A stretch of DNA of 58,999 nt. Origin: Nitrospirales bacterium (GTDB lineage Bacteria > Nitrospirota > Nitrospiria > Nitrospirales > UBA8639). Within the stretch, counting starts at the first letter, position 1. Each line of letters begins with the position of its first letter. A program made the translations under genes and the position numbers. The notes beneath the pieces were generated by a model. It worked only from the letters and a program-made list of their open reading frames with translations, did no database searches and was not told the DNA's origin. Of the stretch, positions 40,609 through 48,452 are shown in pieces. Where the stretch lies: the NCBI GenBank assembly GCA_029261255.1, contig JAJDBQ010000190.1, positions 1-58,999 of the forward strand, in the 5' to 3' direction.

Positions 40609-40916
40609 ATCAAAGATCCTCTACTCTTGAAGTTTTCTTTCCTTGAGAAAACACTGTCCTAGTGGAAGGGATGGAAATTGCTGGGAGGGAGGGAGGTAGA
40701 TAATGATAGGGAAACGAAACTTAGAAAGCATGAAGCCGGTCAATAAAAAAATTCTCAATGCTATACATCAGTAAGCCCTCTACTTAATACTCTAGTGATC
40801 AAGGAAATGAATTAACTTGCGGTTATGAGCCAGTGAGTCACACGATCATTCTCTGAATTAGGTGCCTAGAATTCTGAACGGCAACAATGCCTGGCGTTAT
40901 TGTTGTATGCATGTGC
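40609..40916. other. Convergent intergenic stretch, no gene seen
   Basis: Lies between the kinase and the small secreted protein gene, which face each other. A short inverted repeat, GTTTTC and GAAAAC (about 40632-40652) without a T-tract, could be a weak transcript end. I see no RNA gene or decayed coding frame. Confidence 0.4.
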
Positions 40917-41390
40917 CTATTGACAGCTCTCAAGATTGACGGTCACACTTTGTTGTTTTGTCCAGCCCGTGGATGACGGATAATAGTCTGTAAATGAACG
41001 GCCTCGGTTATCCCCTCCCTGGCATGAATACCGAAACTTGTAGCGTCGTTTTGCCCCACAATTGAAGTCTCCGCGAAACACATCCCCCATTTTTCCAGTA
41101 GGATCTAGCTCAAGACCATCTTCATAAAAGAACCAATCCCCTGCACGTAGGTCCTTCCATTTTCCAAATTTGATCTTCACAGAAGTATGATACCCACCGG
41201 AATACTCATTGTTCACCTCGAGTGAAGCATTTCCGGTATTCTTGATAAAGATATTGAGCTGGCAACCAGCCAATGCTGGTTTAACTGGCAACACGAAAAT
41301 CAAGGCAACAGTGAGAATGACGAACAAATAGTACAACGACTTGCAGATATTAATTTTCATAATGTCTTTTTCTCTCGACTCATACTTCAT
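40917..41390 (-). CDS. Small secreted Cys-containing protein, unknown function
   Basis: About 157 residues from an ATG at 41390, which has GAGGA eight bases upstream; other ATGs at 41405 and 41360 are possible. A signal peptide (ICKSLYYLFVILTVALIFVLPVKPALA) precedes a mature part of ~115 residues starting at Gly-Cys, with four Cys in all, rich in Gly, Tyr, Arg and Lys. The pattern (IFIKNTGNASLEVNN ... WKDLRAGDWFFYEDG) suggests a small beta-sandwich. No family is recognised. It stands alone between the kinase and a decayed gene. Confidence 0.75.
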   Translation of the reverse strand: MKYESREKDIMKINICKSLYYLFVILTVALIFVLPVKPALAGCQLNIFIKNTGNASLEVNNEYSGGYHTSVKIKFGKWKDLRAGDWFFYEDGLELDPTGKMGDVFRGDFNCGAKRRYKFRYSCQGGDNRGRSFTDYYPSSTGWTKQQSVTVNLESCQ

Positions 41391-41567
41391 CCGTATGTTC
41401 CTCATTTTATTTTCTGATGCGATCTGGCACTAAGTGCAAAATAAATAAGCTCGCCGAGCCTAAGCTTTCGTAAGTTTAATGGCTCTCTGTAATCTATGTA
41501 AGCATCACTTGAAATAGGCACAGGCTTAGACGGAATTCCTCTTATTATCTACCTACCAACTAAAAAC

Positions 41568-41856
41568 TTAGTCTTTCAGACGGCTTCGGTATCTACAGAA
41601 GCCTAACCCAACCAACTCGGAAGCTAAGAGCAGAAACGTCCGTGGTTCAGGAATCGAGGCCAGACCGTGACCTGGAGTTGACGGAACTGAATTAGTCGTG
41701 ACGCCATCTAACGTGCCGGCAAAGAAAGGGTCGGGCTCAATGGATCACAATCCTCAGCATTGCCGAAGGTTTATCACGCGCATCAATGGCTCTCGTGGAG
41801 ACCTCCAAGGTTAAACGTAAGGCGTCCCCTAGAATATTAGAGACACTGGTTGAGGG
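41568..41856 (-). pseudogene. Decayed PEP-CTERM (exosortase-sorted) protein gene
   Basis: Translating the minus strand here gives a clear C-terminal sorting signal: IPEPRTFLLLASELVGLGF followed by CRYRSRLKD and a stop at 41570-41568. PEP itself is encoded at 41651-41643. This is the PEP motif, hydrophobic helix and basic tail recognised by exosortase. Upstream, readable protein (EPDPFFAGTLDGVTTNS; then in a different frame LRLTLEVSTRAIDARDKPSA) continues across a frameshift near 41740, and stops at 41859-41857 and further upstream break the frame. No start is present. The gene is therefore a fragment, the C-terminal ~95 codons of a secreted protein. Confidence 0.7.
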
Positions 41857-41925
41857 CTAGTCGGCTGGGCTCGGAGGTCACAAGGCATGCTGGAGGATAC
41901 TCTCCAGAATCAATTCGGTTTCAGA

Positions 41926-44900
41926 CTACTGAGGTGGACCTGGTGGTTCGTTGGTCACCTGATACAGTTCCCCATTTCTCAAATACATTTGTTGCTGCTC
42001 TTTCAGATTAAATGGCCGTGAACCTAAACGGCCAAAGACACTGACCTGATTACCACTTTCATCAACCGCACGATCGCGGTCAAGACCTTTCGACAGCGCA
42101 ATGGCTGGACCTTTTGTTTTGTAGGTCGCAATGAGTTCTGGAACGGGTGTAGGATTAAACCCATAGTAGTTGGGTTGAGTTGGTGGCGAAGTCAATTGGA
42201 TCACCCGTAATCCGTTCTTTCCATCAGCCACATAGGCAAACAGGCTGGCGTTCGTAGAAGCCACCTTCACCGCATAGGCATCATTCATTTGACCATCCGC
42301 AGTAAAGCTTTGGGCGATTTTTGGTTGTTCTGGCTGATCAATATTGATAATCACCAAGCCTTGGTCAGCTGCGGCAACGTAGGCATACCCCCTCGCCACA
42401 TAAATGTCTCGAGCACCCTGTAAAGGAATAGCAGCCCCGGTGACAACCTTGGGTGTCTCAGGAAAAGTGATGTCCAGCACCTTCAGGCCTTCTTCATCGA
42501 GAACGAAGGCATAGCGGAACTGCACGGCAACCACACCCGGGTTCAATATATTTGGTTCCCCTATCTCAGTGGCCACCTTCGGCTTCAAGGGATCTTCAAT
42601 ATTTATAATGACAAGACCTCTGTCGCACGAGATATAGGCATAATTTCCCGCTATAGTAATTTTTCTTGCCCCATTAAGAACATCATCAGGGTTAAACGTG
42701 ACGGCACGATAGAGGAAATTATTATCAGGATCTCCATCAGATAAGGTTTCAACATCTACGACGATCAACCCTTCTACTGAATCGGTAAAATAGGCATACC
42801 GATACAAGGGATGCATGGTTTGTTCCTGGTTCTTCTCTGCATGCTTGGTGAATGCCTCGCTGTCCTGACGAGAGGGTGAAACAGGCATCGTGGTCGGTAA
42901 CGCGATATCCGTTGCCATTTCGCTTGAAATATACGTGCGCTGCCCAATTGGAGAGACGGGGGATGTCACCAGGTTCTCCGAAAATCCTTTGTTGTCGACA
43001 CTGGCGACGTCAAATACACGGAACCCACCCGCCCCATTGGCGGTAAAAAGATATTCTCCTCTGAGTTGAAGACTTCGAATATCTTTGCCACCGTGATATT
43101 TGGCATTTTCACGCCCATCTTTCCATCGTGGAATTTCTCGTCCATCTTCTAGAAATGCGGCATAATAATCTGGATAGGCCACTTTGTGTAGATAACTTCC
43201 ATAGACAGCTTGGGGTTCATCCCATTCTGTGACGGGAACAGCCTCAAATCCTGAACTCCCCTGCCCAACCCAGGCGTGTCTCCCAATAAAGTTGGGGAAG
43301 TTTGTTCCCTGCCCTAGGAGTTGCTGCATCCACGCATTGTTATCGTTTTCTTTTGATAAATGGCAATCTGTACACTGTTTGGTTTCGGTAGACCGTACGG
43401 TATGTGGAAAATGTGGAGCAAACGCCTGGCTACTAAATCCGGCTGCCGAAATCGGAGGCTGTTGAACATAAATGCGTTCACGGTTCGTGTTCGTCGAACT
43501 CAACACTAACGCACTAGTCGATCGAACGGGAGCCACTAATTTTTTATCTTTTCCGCCACGTTTGACTGTTCCATGAATGCCAAGAATAAATTGGTCATCG
43601 CGAACAACTTGAGGATTATAGGTGGCGAAATTCCGTGTTTCTTCCCCTTCAAAATGCTTTGATTTCGTTTTCCAATTAGCTTGAATAGGCAAATGACATC
43701 CCGAACAACTTGTGGTCCAGGAGAGATGGCAGGAATAACAGGCGACTTTCTCATTCGCATGAGCCAGCTCATCGTGGTTAGCAGGCATGGTCCCCCACGT
43801 GTTCCCATCCTTCTGTATAGTCTTTGCTAAACGAGACCGTTCAGCCTGCTTGGGATGCGCTATAGCCCAATCTGACTGTGGGTTAATCGTATCTTTAACT
43901 TGAACGACTTCCCATTCTTTTCCTTTTTCTAGAGAAGACCGTTGTATTAACTTTCCTTCACGCCATTCAAAGCGACGCTTTTTCCCCTTCGTCAGGCCAC
44001 GACTCAAATCGGTGCCACCTGAAGGCGCCATCGGTCCAGTGGTTTTCACCGTGGCATATTTATCACTCGTCCCGTGACAATCAACACAAGTGATCTCAAT
44101 GGCATCGGCATATTGTCCATAGAGTCTTCCATCTCCGTGGTTATCGAGAGAGAAATGGCAATCGACGCAATGCATACCTTTTTCAAGATGAATATCCTTG
44201 AGATGAACCGGAACACCTGGCCGTCCAGATTTCCATTCTTCGTCCGTCCTCGGTTTCATCGCCTGCTGTAATTTTTCACTTGTGACATCTAAAACTACAT
44301 TATTATCATCATCGAGCAAATGGCCCTTACGATCTCGTTTGTATACCGCACGAAAGTTCCATCCATGGCCATGATAATCGGCAAATTGTGTATGCTTGAG
44401 TTCGCCATTGAGTTGACTAACCTCAGTCAAAAATTCTGGGTCTGACCATTTTCCTTTAGGCGCGGCCCCTTCAGGATTGCGACTATTGACCTCGAGAATT
44501 TCTTCAGAAGTTGGATATTTCTGTTTCTCTGGCCACATGGCCTCAGCATCGGTCTCGTAATCCCACATGGTGTACCCCATAAAGGAATTGACGAAGACAT
44601 TTGGCTGATGCATGTGGCACACCATACATTGGCTCGTTGGAATCGACTTGGTGAATTCATGCTTGAGAGGGTGGCCAGCCTCCTTTTTCGGTATGGTGGG
44701 GTCAATGGTTTGACTCTCGCCTTTATTGCCAAACTTAGCATAGGGTCCTGAATGGAAAACATCTCGGTCATTCGCGTAGACCACATGGCAGGCACTACAT
44801 CCGCTCGAACGAAAATCTCCAGGATTGTCGTTCGTGCCTAAGAAGGATAAATGTGGATCATTCAAACGCGTTTTATGTAGATTTAAAACTGGAATGGAGA

Positions 44901-45837
44901 TGCGTAGTCCAGTTCCCTTCCCACGATTACTTTGCCGAATATCTGGTCGTCCCGGGTCTTCCCTCCCTGGTTGTTGCATGAACAATGACGGCGCTGTCCC
45001 GATATCAGGGAAGTTTGAAGGGATGGTAATCCCGCCTCGTTCAAAGACACGAAAAATATCGCCTGGTGGCATAATTTCCCATCGAGGAAGCGGAAGCACG
45101 AACGGCAACACACCCCTCGCCAATTCTTCTGGGGTGGGAGGTGGATCCAGAATGATCTGCTGTGGAACGCCATTCATACTATAGCTTTCACCAAGGAATG
45201 GCGTTTTTTGTGCACCAATAGCGGGAGAAAAAATCCCATTGTTATAGGCAGCGGCACTCCAGAATACACTGGTCGTGGTCATGGGACTGGTTGGAACTTG
45301 TCCTACCTGTTCTTGATGACAATCGCCACACACCTGCTTTGCCACACGCAAATCTCCAGGATTGATAAAACGGATAAATTCAGGACGTTCTTTATTTAAG
45401 AACGTTTCATTGCCTTGAGGATTCTTAGAAGAGTATTTCCCGTCCTTGCCTTTCCAGGCATTAGGATGCCGTGGTTGGACATGAGCCTTAACCATGACCT
45501 CATCATAAGCGGCTGATCCAGATTTCACATTGCCTGGTACCATGATCTCTCCACGGCCGCCATGACAATCCACGCAAGCTAAACGCACACTGGGTGAGTT
45601 GTGCATCGTCGGAGCGTCGGTTTGGGTATGACAACTGACACAACCGCTATTCTTTGTCTCAACTTCCTCTGATGTCTGTCCAATGAGATTAAACGACAAC
45701 GCAGGTGCCGTGATTGGAGCACTCGGCTGCTCAAGTTTTTGTGTTTGCCAGCAACCCTGGAGAAGAAACAATCCCAAACAGGCCATGACTCCCATAACAA
45801 CTGGGATTTTTTTACAGAATGTGTTGCGTCGTCTCAT
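41926..45837 (-). CDS. Decaheme c-type cytochrome lipoprotein with LVIVD-type beta-propeller
   Basis: About 1303 residues from the ATG at 45837 (GGATGG seven bases upstream; TTG 45858 and ATG 45852 are alternatives). The signal peptide ends in lipobox LLQGC, so it is a lipoprotein. Ten CXXCH heme motifs are spread over the first ~840 residues: CVSCH, CVDCH, CGDCH, CSACH, CMVCH, CVDCH, CVDCH, CYSCH, CSGCH and CTDCH. From ~930 to 1250 come repeated units such as GNYAYISCDRGLVIINIEDP, GYAYVAAADQGLVIINIDQP and FRYAFVLDEEGLKVLDI, which are LVIVD repeats expected to make a propeller. The last gene of the redox cluster, 36 bases after the barrel gene. Likely an outer-membrane, perhaps surface-exposed, electron-transfer protein. 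Confidence 0.9.
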   Translation of the reverse strand: MRRRNTFCKKIPVVMGVMACLGLFLLQGCWQTQKLEQPSAPITAPALSFNLIGQTSEEVETKNSGCVSCHTQTDAPTMHNSPSVRLACVDCHGGRGEIMVPGNVKSGSAAYDEVMVKAHVQPRHPNAWKGKDGKYSSKNPQGNETFLNKERPEFIRFINPGDLRVAKQVCGDCHQEQVGQVPTSPMTTTSVFWSAAAYNNGIFSPAIGAQKTPFLGESYSMNGVPQQIILDPPPTPEELARGVLPFVLPLPRWEIMPPGDIFRVFERGGITIPSNFPDIGTAPSLFMQQPGREDPGRPDIRQSNRGKGTGLRISIPVLNLHKTRLNDPHLSFLGTNDNPGDFRSSGCSACHVVYANDRDVFHSGPYAKFGNKGESQTIDPTIPKKEAGHPLKHEFTKSIPTSQCMVCHMHQPNVFVNSFMGYTMWDYETDAEAMWPEKQKYPTSEEILEVNSRNPEGAAPKGKWSDPEFLTEVSQLNGELKHTQFADYHGHGWNFRAVYKRDRKGHLLDDDNNVVLDVTSEKLQQAMKPRTDEEWKSGRPGVPVHLKDIHLEKGMHCVDCHFSLDNHGDGRLYGQYADAIEITCVDCHGTSDKYATVKTTGPMAPSGGTDLSRGLTKGKKRRFEWREGKLIQRSSLEKGKEWEVVQVKDTINPQSDWAIAHPKQAERSRLAKTIQKDGNTWGTMPANHDELAHANEKVACYSCHLSWTTSCSGCHLPIQANWKTKSKHFEGEETRNFATYNPQVVRDDQFILGIHGTVKRGGKDKKLVAPVRSTSALVLSSTNTNRERIYVQQPPISAAGFSSQAFAPHFPHTVRSTETKQCTDCHLSKENDNNAWMQQLLGQGTNFPNFIGRHAWVGQGSSGFEAVPVTEWDEPQAVYGSYLHKVAYPDYYAAFLEDGREIPRWKDGRENAKYHGGKDIRSLQLRGEYLFTANGAGGFRVFDVASVDNKGFSENLVTSPVSPIGQRTYISSEMATDIALPTTMPVSPSRQDSEAFTKHAEKNQEQTMHPLYRYAYFTDSVEGLIVVDVETLSDGDPDNNFLYRAVTFNPDDVLNGARKITIAGNYAYISCDRGLVIINIEDPLKPKVATEIGEPNILNPGVVAVQFRYAFVLDEEGLKVLDITFPETPKVVTGAAIPLQGARDIYVARGYAYVAAADQGLVIINIDQPEQPKIAQSFTADGQMNDAYAVKVASTNASLFAYVADGKNGLRVIQLTSPPTQPNYYGFNPTPVPELIATYKTKGPAIALSKGLDRDRAVDESGNQVSVFGRLGSRPFNLKEQQQMYLRNGELYQVTNEPPGPPQ

Positions 45838-45873
45838 GATCACGCCATCCATTATCAATACAAAGATGATTTT

Positions 45874-48447
45874 TCAAAAAGTGAATGCTGCCGAAAAGAA
45901 TGCTGAATAGAGTCCCTTGTCACCTTGAATATCTTCCAACCCACCAGTTGGAAACAAAAAGGCCAATCCCCCGTTTAACACAATATTTTGATTCAGCAAT
46001 GGTCGATAAATGAACCCAAAGCTGGCATCGTGCCCGATTGATTGTCTGAGATCTTCTCGATGAAGGACAAACTCTAAACTGGCTGTCGAGGCAAACCACA
46101 GGTAATTATAATTGAGCAACACTTTCAACTTTGGAGTCGCTTCAATATCGACGCCTCCGCTTACAAGAATAACACCAGGATTGGTAAACTGTGATTGCCC
46201 TTGAATTTTACTACTTCTCAGATCATTCAAAAAACTAAACCGATTATTTAAAAAGACCCCTGTTGCTGAGAGAAGGAACCCTTGCCTATTGAAATAACTG
46301 AAACCATTTCCAGCAAAGTTTACGTTGTCCAGAATGGAATCGAATCCGCGGGCGGTATCATCAACAGGATTTCGATCGCCTGATGCGTAGAACACAGAAA
46401 CTTTTGGTCTCCACCAGTCAATATCGTAGGAGACTTCAAGTGCAGCTAATTGCGCATTAATCTTCACATCTCGACCAGCGACCGGATCAAACGTGCTTTT
46501 GCCCAAAACCTGGTAAAAGGCATGCGACACATTCCATCGCCCGATATGTCCATCCCCGGCCCAACCCAAATAGTACGCATGTACGTTGTGAGGACGCAGC
46601 GTCCCCAGACGAGCTGGCCGTACGAGAAATCCGTTTCGATCATATATTTGACCATCAGGATCCTCATCCCCGGCCACATCACGGTCATAGTGGAAACTAA
46701 ATTGTGTGGTATACCCCTTAAAAATAAAATCTTGCTTATAAATATTGGCAACAATGACTCGTCGATTCCGTATCTCAAGCGAATTGAGCATACTATTCGT
46801 ATCTTTTTCTAAAAGATTAAAATAGGCGATATTCCACTGATAACGATTGTTGAGGAAATTTCCGAAAAACCGAACACCAGGAGCATTGTCGGCAAAAATA
46901 AATCCACGAAAATCACTCGTAAATCCCTGAATACCTAACCGCATGGAAATAAAATCAAACCGCGGGGATAACTCCCACAGTCTGGCTTCAACAAACAACT
47001 CTTGAAGAGCCAGTTGATAATCAGAACGGTTTGTACCCTCGCGTATGTCCAGGTTGACAATATTCCGTTCTTCGACGTCCAAATAATTATAATTGAACAC
47101 CGGCGTGAAACGGACCGCCCAATCCCGAGGTTTAAATCCAGTTGACCCTTGAAAGATTTCAATGCTGGCAACAAGATTTTGATTAAAAAAGAGCTGCCGT
47201 CCTCGTCCAAAAAACTCACCGCTGCCCGCTCGATTACGACTAATCCCTTGTGGAGTCGGGACGCTTCTCGCTTCAAAGAGTGATTCACTGATCCCAATTA
47301 CGTTCAGGAAAATGTTTTGTCCGATAATGGCGTAATCACCCTTCAGGACATTCTGCGCATAGGGATCTAAGAAGTTGTTCGCATACCCAATTCTCCATCG
47401 ATCTCGTATGGGGATAAAATTGCTTCGCTGAAATTCGTCTATTTGAGCTCGAGACGGTTCCTCGCCAGCCACTGCTTGAGGTTGCGTTCGAGGCGCAGGC
47501 CTTTCAACTGTTGAGCGAGATCGTCCACTCGGCAACCGGCGTCCTGCAGGTTGAGAATCAGCGGGTTGTACCGCAGGCATTGTCTGAGCTGGTTGAATAT
47601 CTACTTCTTCAACTAGCGGCGGCTCAATGGTTGTTGGTGGTGCAATGTTTTCAGGTTGCGTCGTTGGGACAATAGGTGTCTGCTCCAATATTTCTTTCTC
47701 AACCGAAGCTGGAGCTGAACGTTCTGGCTCCGTCACGGCCGGTAGCGTTTCAACTTCTTGGACTCGTGGTGTCGCATTGACGGGAGGAGGGACAACCATT
47801 TTCGGTTCTGTCGTAGGGGTGACTGGCACTTGCTCCAAGCTCTCTCTTTCTACCGAGGCCGGGGCGACGATTTCGGGTTCAGTCACCGAAGAGGGTATTT
47901 CGACCTCTTGGACCGGCGGCGTCTCAAGGGCTGGCGGCGGCGCAATCTCTTCGGGTTCTGTGACAGGTACGACTGGTAGAGGCTCCAAAGTCTCTTGTTC
48001 AACCGAGGCCGGGGCTGAAACTTCGGGCTCTGTCACAGCCGGGGACGTCTCGACTTCTTGAACTGGTCGCGGCTCAATGGTTGGTGGAGGCCCAATATCT
48101 TCAGGTTGCGCCGCTGGTACGACAGGAGTGCCATCGACGGGTTCGACTTCAACAGTAGGAACCTCAGGAGATTCTTCTATGGTCGGAACTGAAGGTTCTT
48201 CAAGATCAATGCTTGGAGAAGCTGGTTCCGTGGGGATTCTCTCTGCACCAGTGGAATCAGACGTTTCAGGAATTGATCGGGAGCGCCCCCTTGGCAATCG
48301 CCTTCGTGATCCAGATCCATCGGATTGAGCGACGATAACGCTGTCTTCAGCCAACAACGGTATTGAATCGACGGACACCAAGACCATACCTAAACAGGCA
48401 AAAATTCCTAGGCCTTGAAAAACCACCTTACTCAGTCGCACATTCAT
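45874..48447 (-). CDS. Large outer-membrane beta-barrel (porin-like) with N-terminal Pro/Glu repeats
   Basis: 857 residues. Signal peptide (~1-33), then a low-complexity region (40-335) with four 50-residue Pro/Glu-rich repeats (about 110-290) flanked on both sides by a basic RRLPxGRSRS motif (49-58 and 303-312). The remaining ~520 residues alternate polar/aromatic strands (NFLDPYAQNVLKGDYAIIGQNIFLNV; WAVRFTPVFNYNYLDV; YQWNIAYFNLLEKD; FNYLWFASTASLEFVL-like) and end in AAFTF with a terminal Phe, typical of outer-membrane barrels. The sequence resembles uncharacterised large porins beside multiheme cytochromes. It lies between the HbpS-like lipoprotein and the decaheme lipoprotein and could hold a cytochrome within the membrane. 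No heme motif of its own. Confidence 0.85.
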   Translation of the reverse strand: MNVRLSKVVFQGLGIFACLGMVLVSVDSIPLLAEDSVIVAQSDGSGSRRRLPRGRSRSIPETSDSTGAERIPTEPASPSIDLEEPSVPTIEESPEVPTVEVEPVDGTPVVPAAQPEDIGPPPTIEPRPVQEVETSPAVTEPEVSAPASVEQETLEPLPVVPVTEPEEIAPPPALETPPVQEVEIPSSVTEPEIVAPASVERESLEQVPVTPTTEPKMVVPPPVNATPRVQEVETLPAVTEPERSAPASVEKEILEQTPIVPTTQPENIAPPTTIEPPLVEEVDIQPAQTMPAVQPADSQPAGRRLPSGRSRSTVERPAPRTQPQAVAGEEPSRAQIDEFQRSNFIPIRDRWRIGYANNFLDPYAQNVLKGDYAIIGQNIFLNVIGISESLFEARSVPTPQGISRNRAGSGEFFGRGRQLFFNQNLVASIEIFQGSTGFKPRDWAVRFTPVFNYNYLDVEERNIVNLDIREGTNRSDYQLALQELFVEARLWELSPRFDFISMRLGIQGFTSDFRGFIFADNAPGVRFFGNFLNNRYQWNIAYFNLLEKDTNSMLNSLEIRNRRVIVANIYKQDFIFKGYTTQFSFHYDRDVAGDEDPDGQIYDRNGFLVRPARLGTLRPHNVHAYYLGWAGDGHIGRWNVSHAFYQVLGKSTFDPVAGRDVKINAQLAALEVSYDIDWWRPKVSVFYASGDRNPVDDTARGFDSILDNVNFAGNGFSYFNRQGFLLSATGVFLNNRFSFLNDLRSSKIQGQSQFTNPGVILVSGGVDIEATPKLKVLLNYNYLWFASTASLEFVLHREDLRQSIGHDASFGFIYRPLLNQNIVLNGGLAFLFPTGGLEDIQGDKGLYSAFFSAAFTF
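47578..48120 (-). repeat. Tandem 150-base repeats encoding 50-residue Pro/Glu units
   Basis: Four diverged copies with a strict 50-codon period inside the barrel gene. The best conserved part in each is P(A/V/T)(A/T)(Q/E)PExIxPP...PVQEVE...VTE, at residues ~111-140, 161-190, 211-240 and 261-289; the intervening SAPASVExExLE segment is also repeated. DNA copies are clearly diverged, so the array is not newly made. Confidence 0.8.
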
Positions 48448-48452
48448 TCCTT

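Noticed and set aside
47627..48061. A plus-strand open frame opposite the barrel's repeat region
   Set aside because: Gly/Ser/Thr-rich repeats are the antisense reading of the Pro/Glu repeats; the minus-strand gene is certain.
47578..48120. Possible CRISPR or satellite array
   Set aside because: The repeats are coding, 150 bases long, contiguous, diverged at the DNA level and lack spacers.
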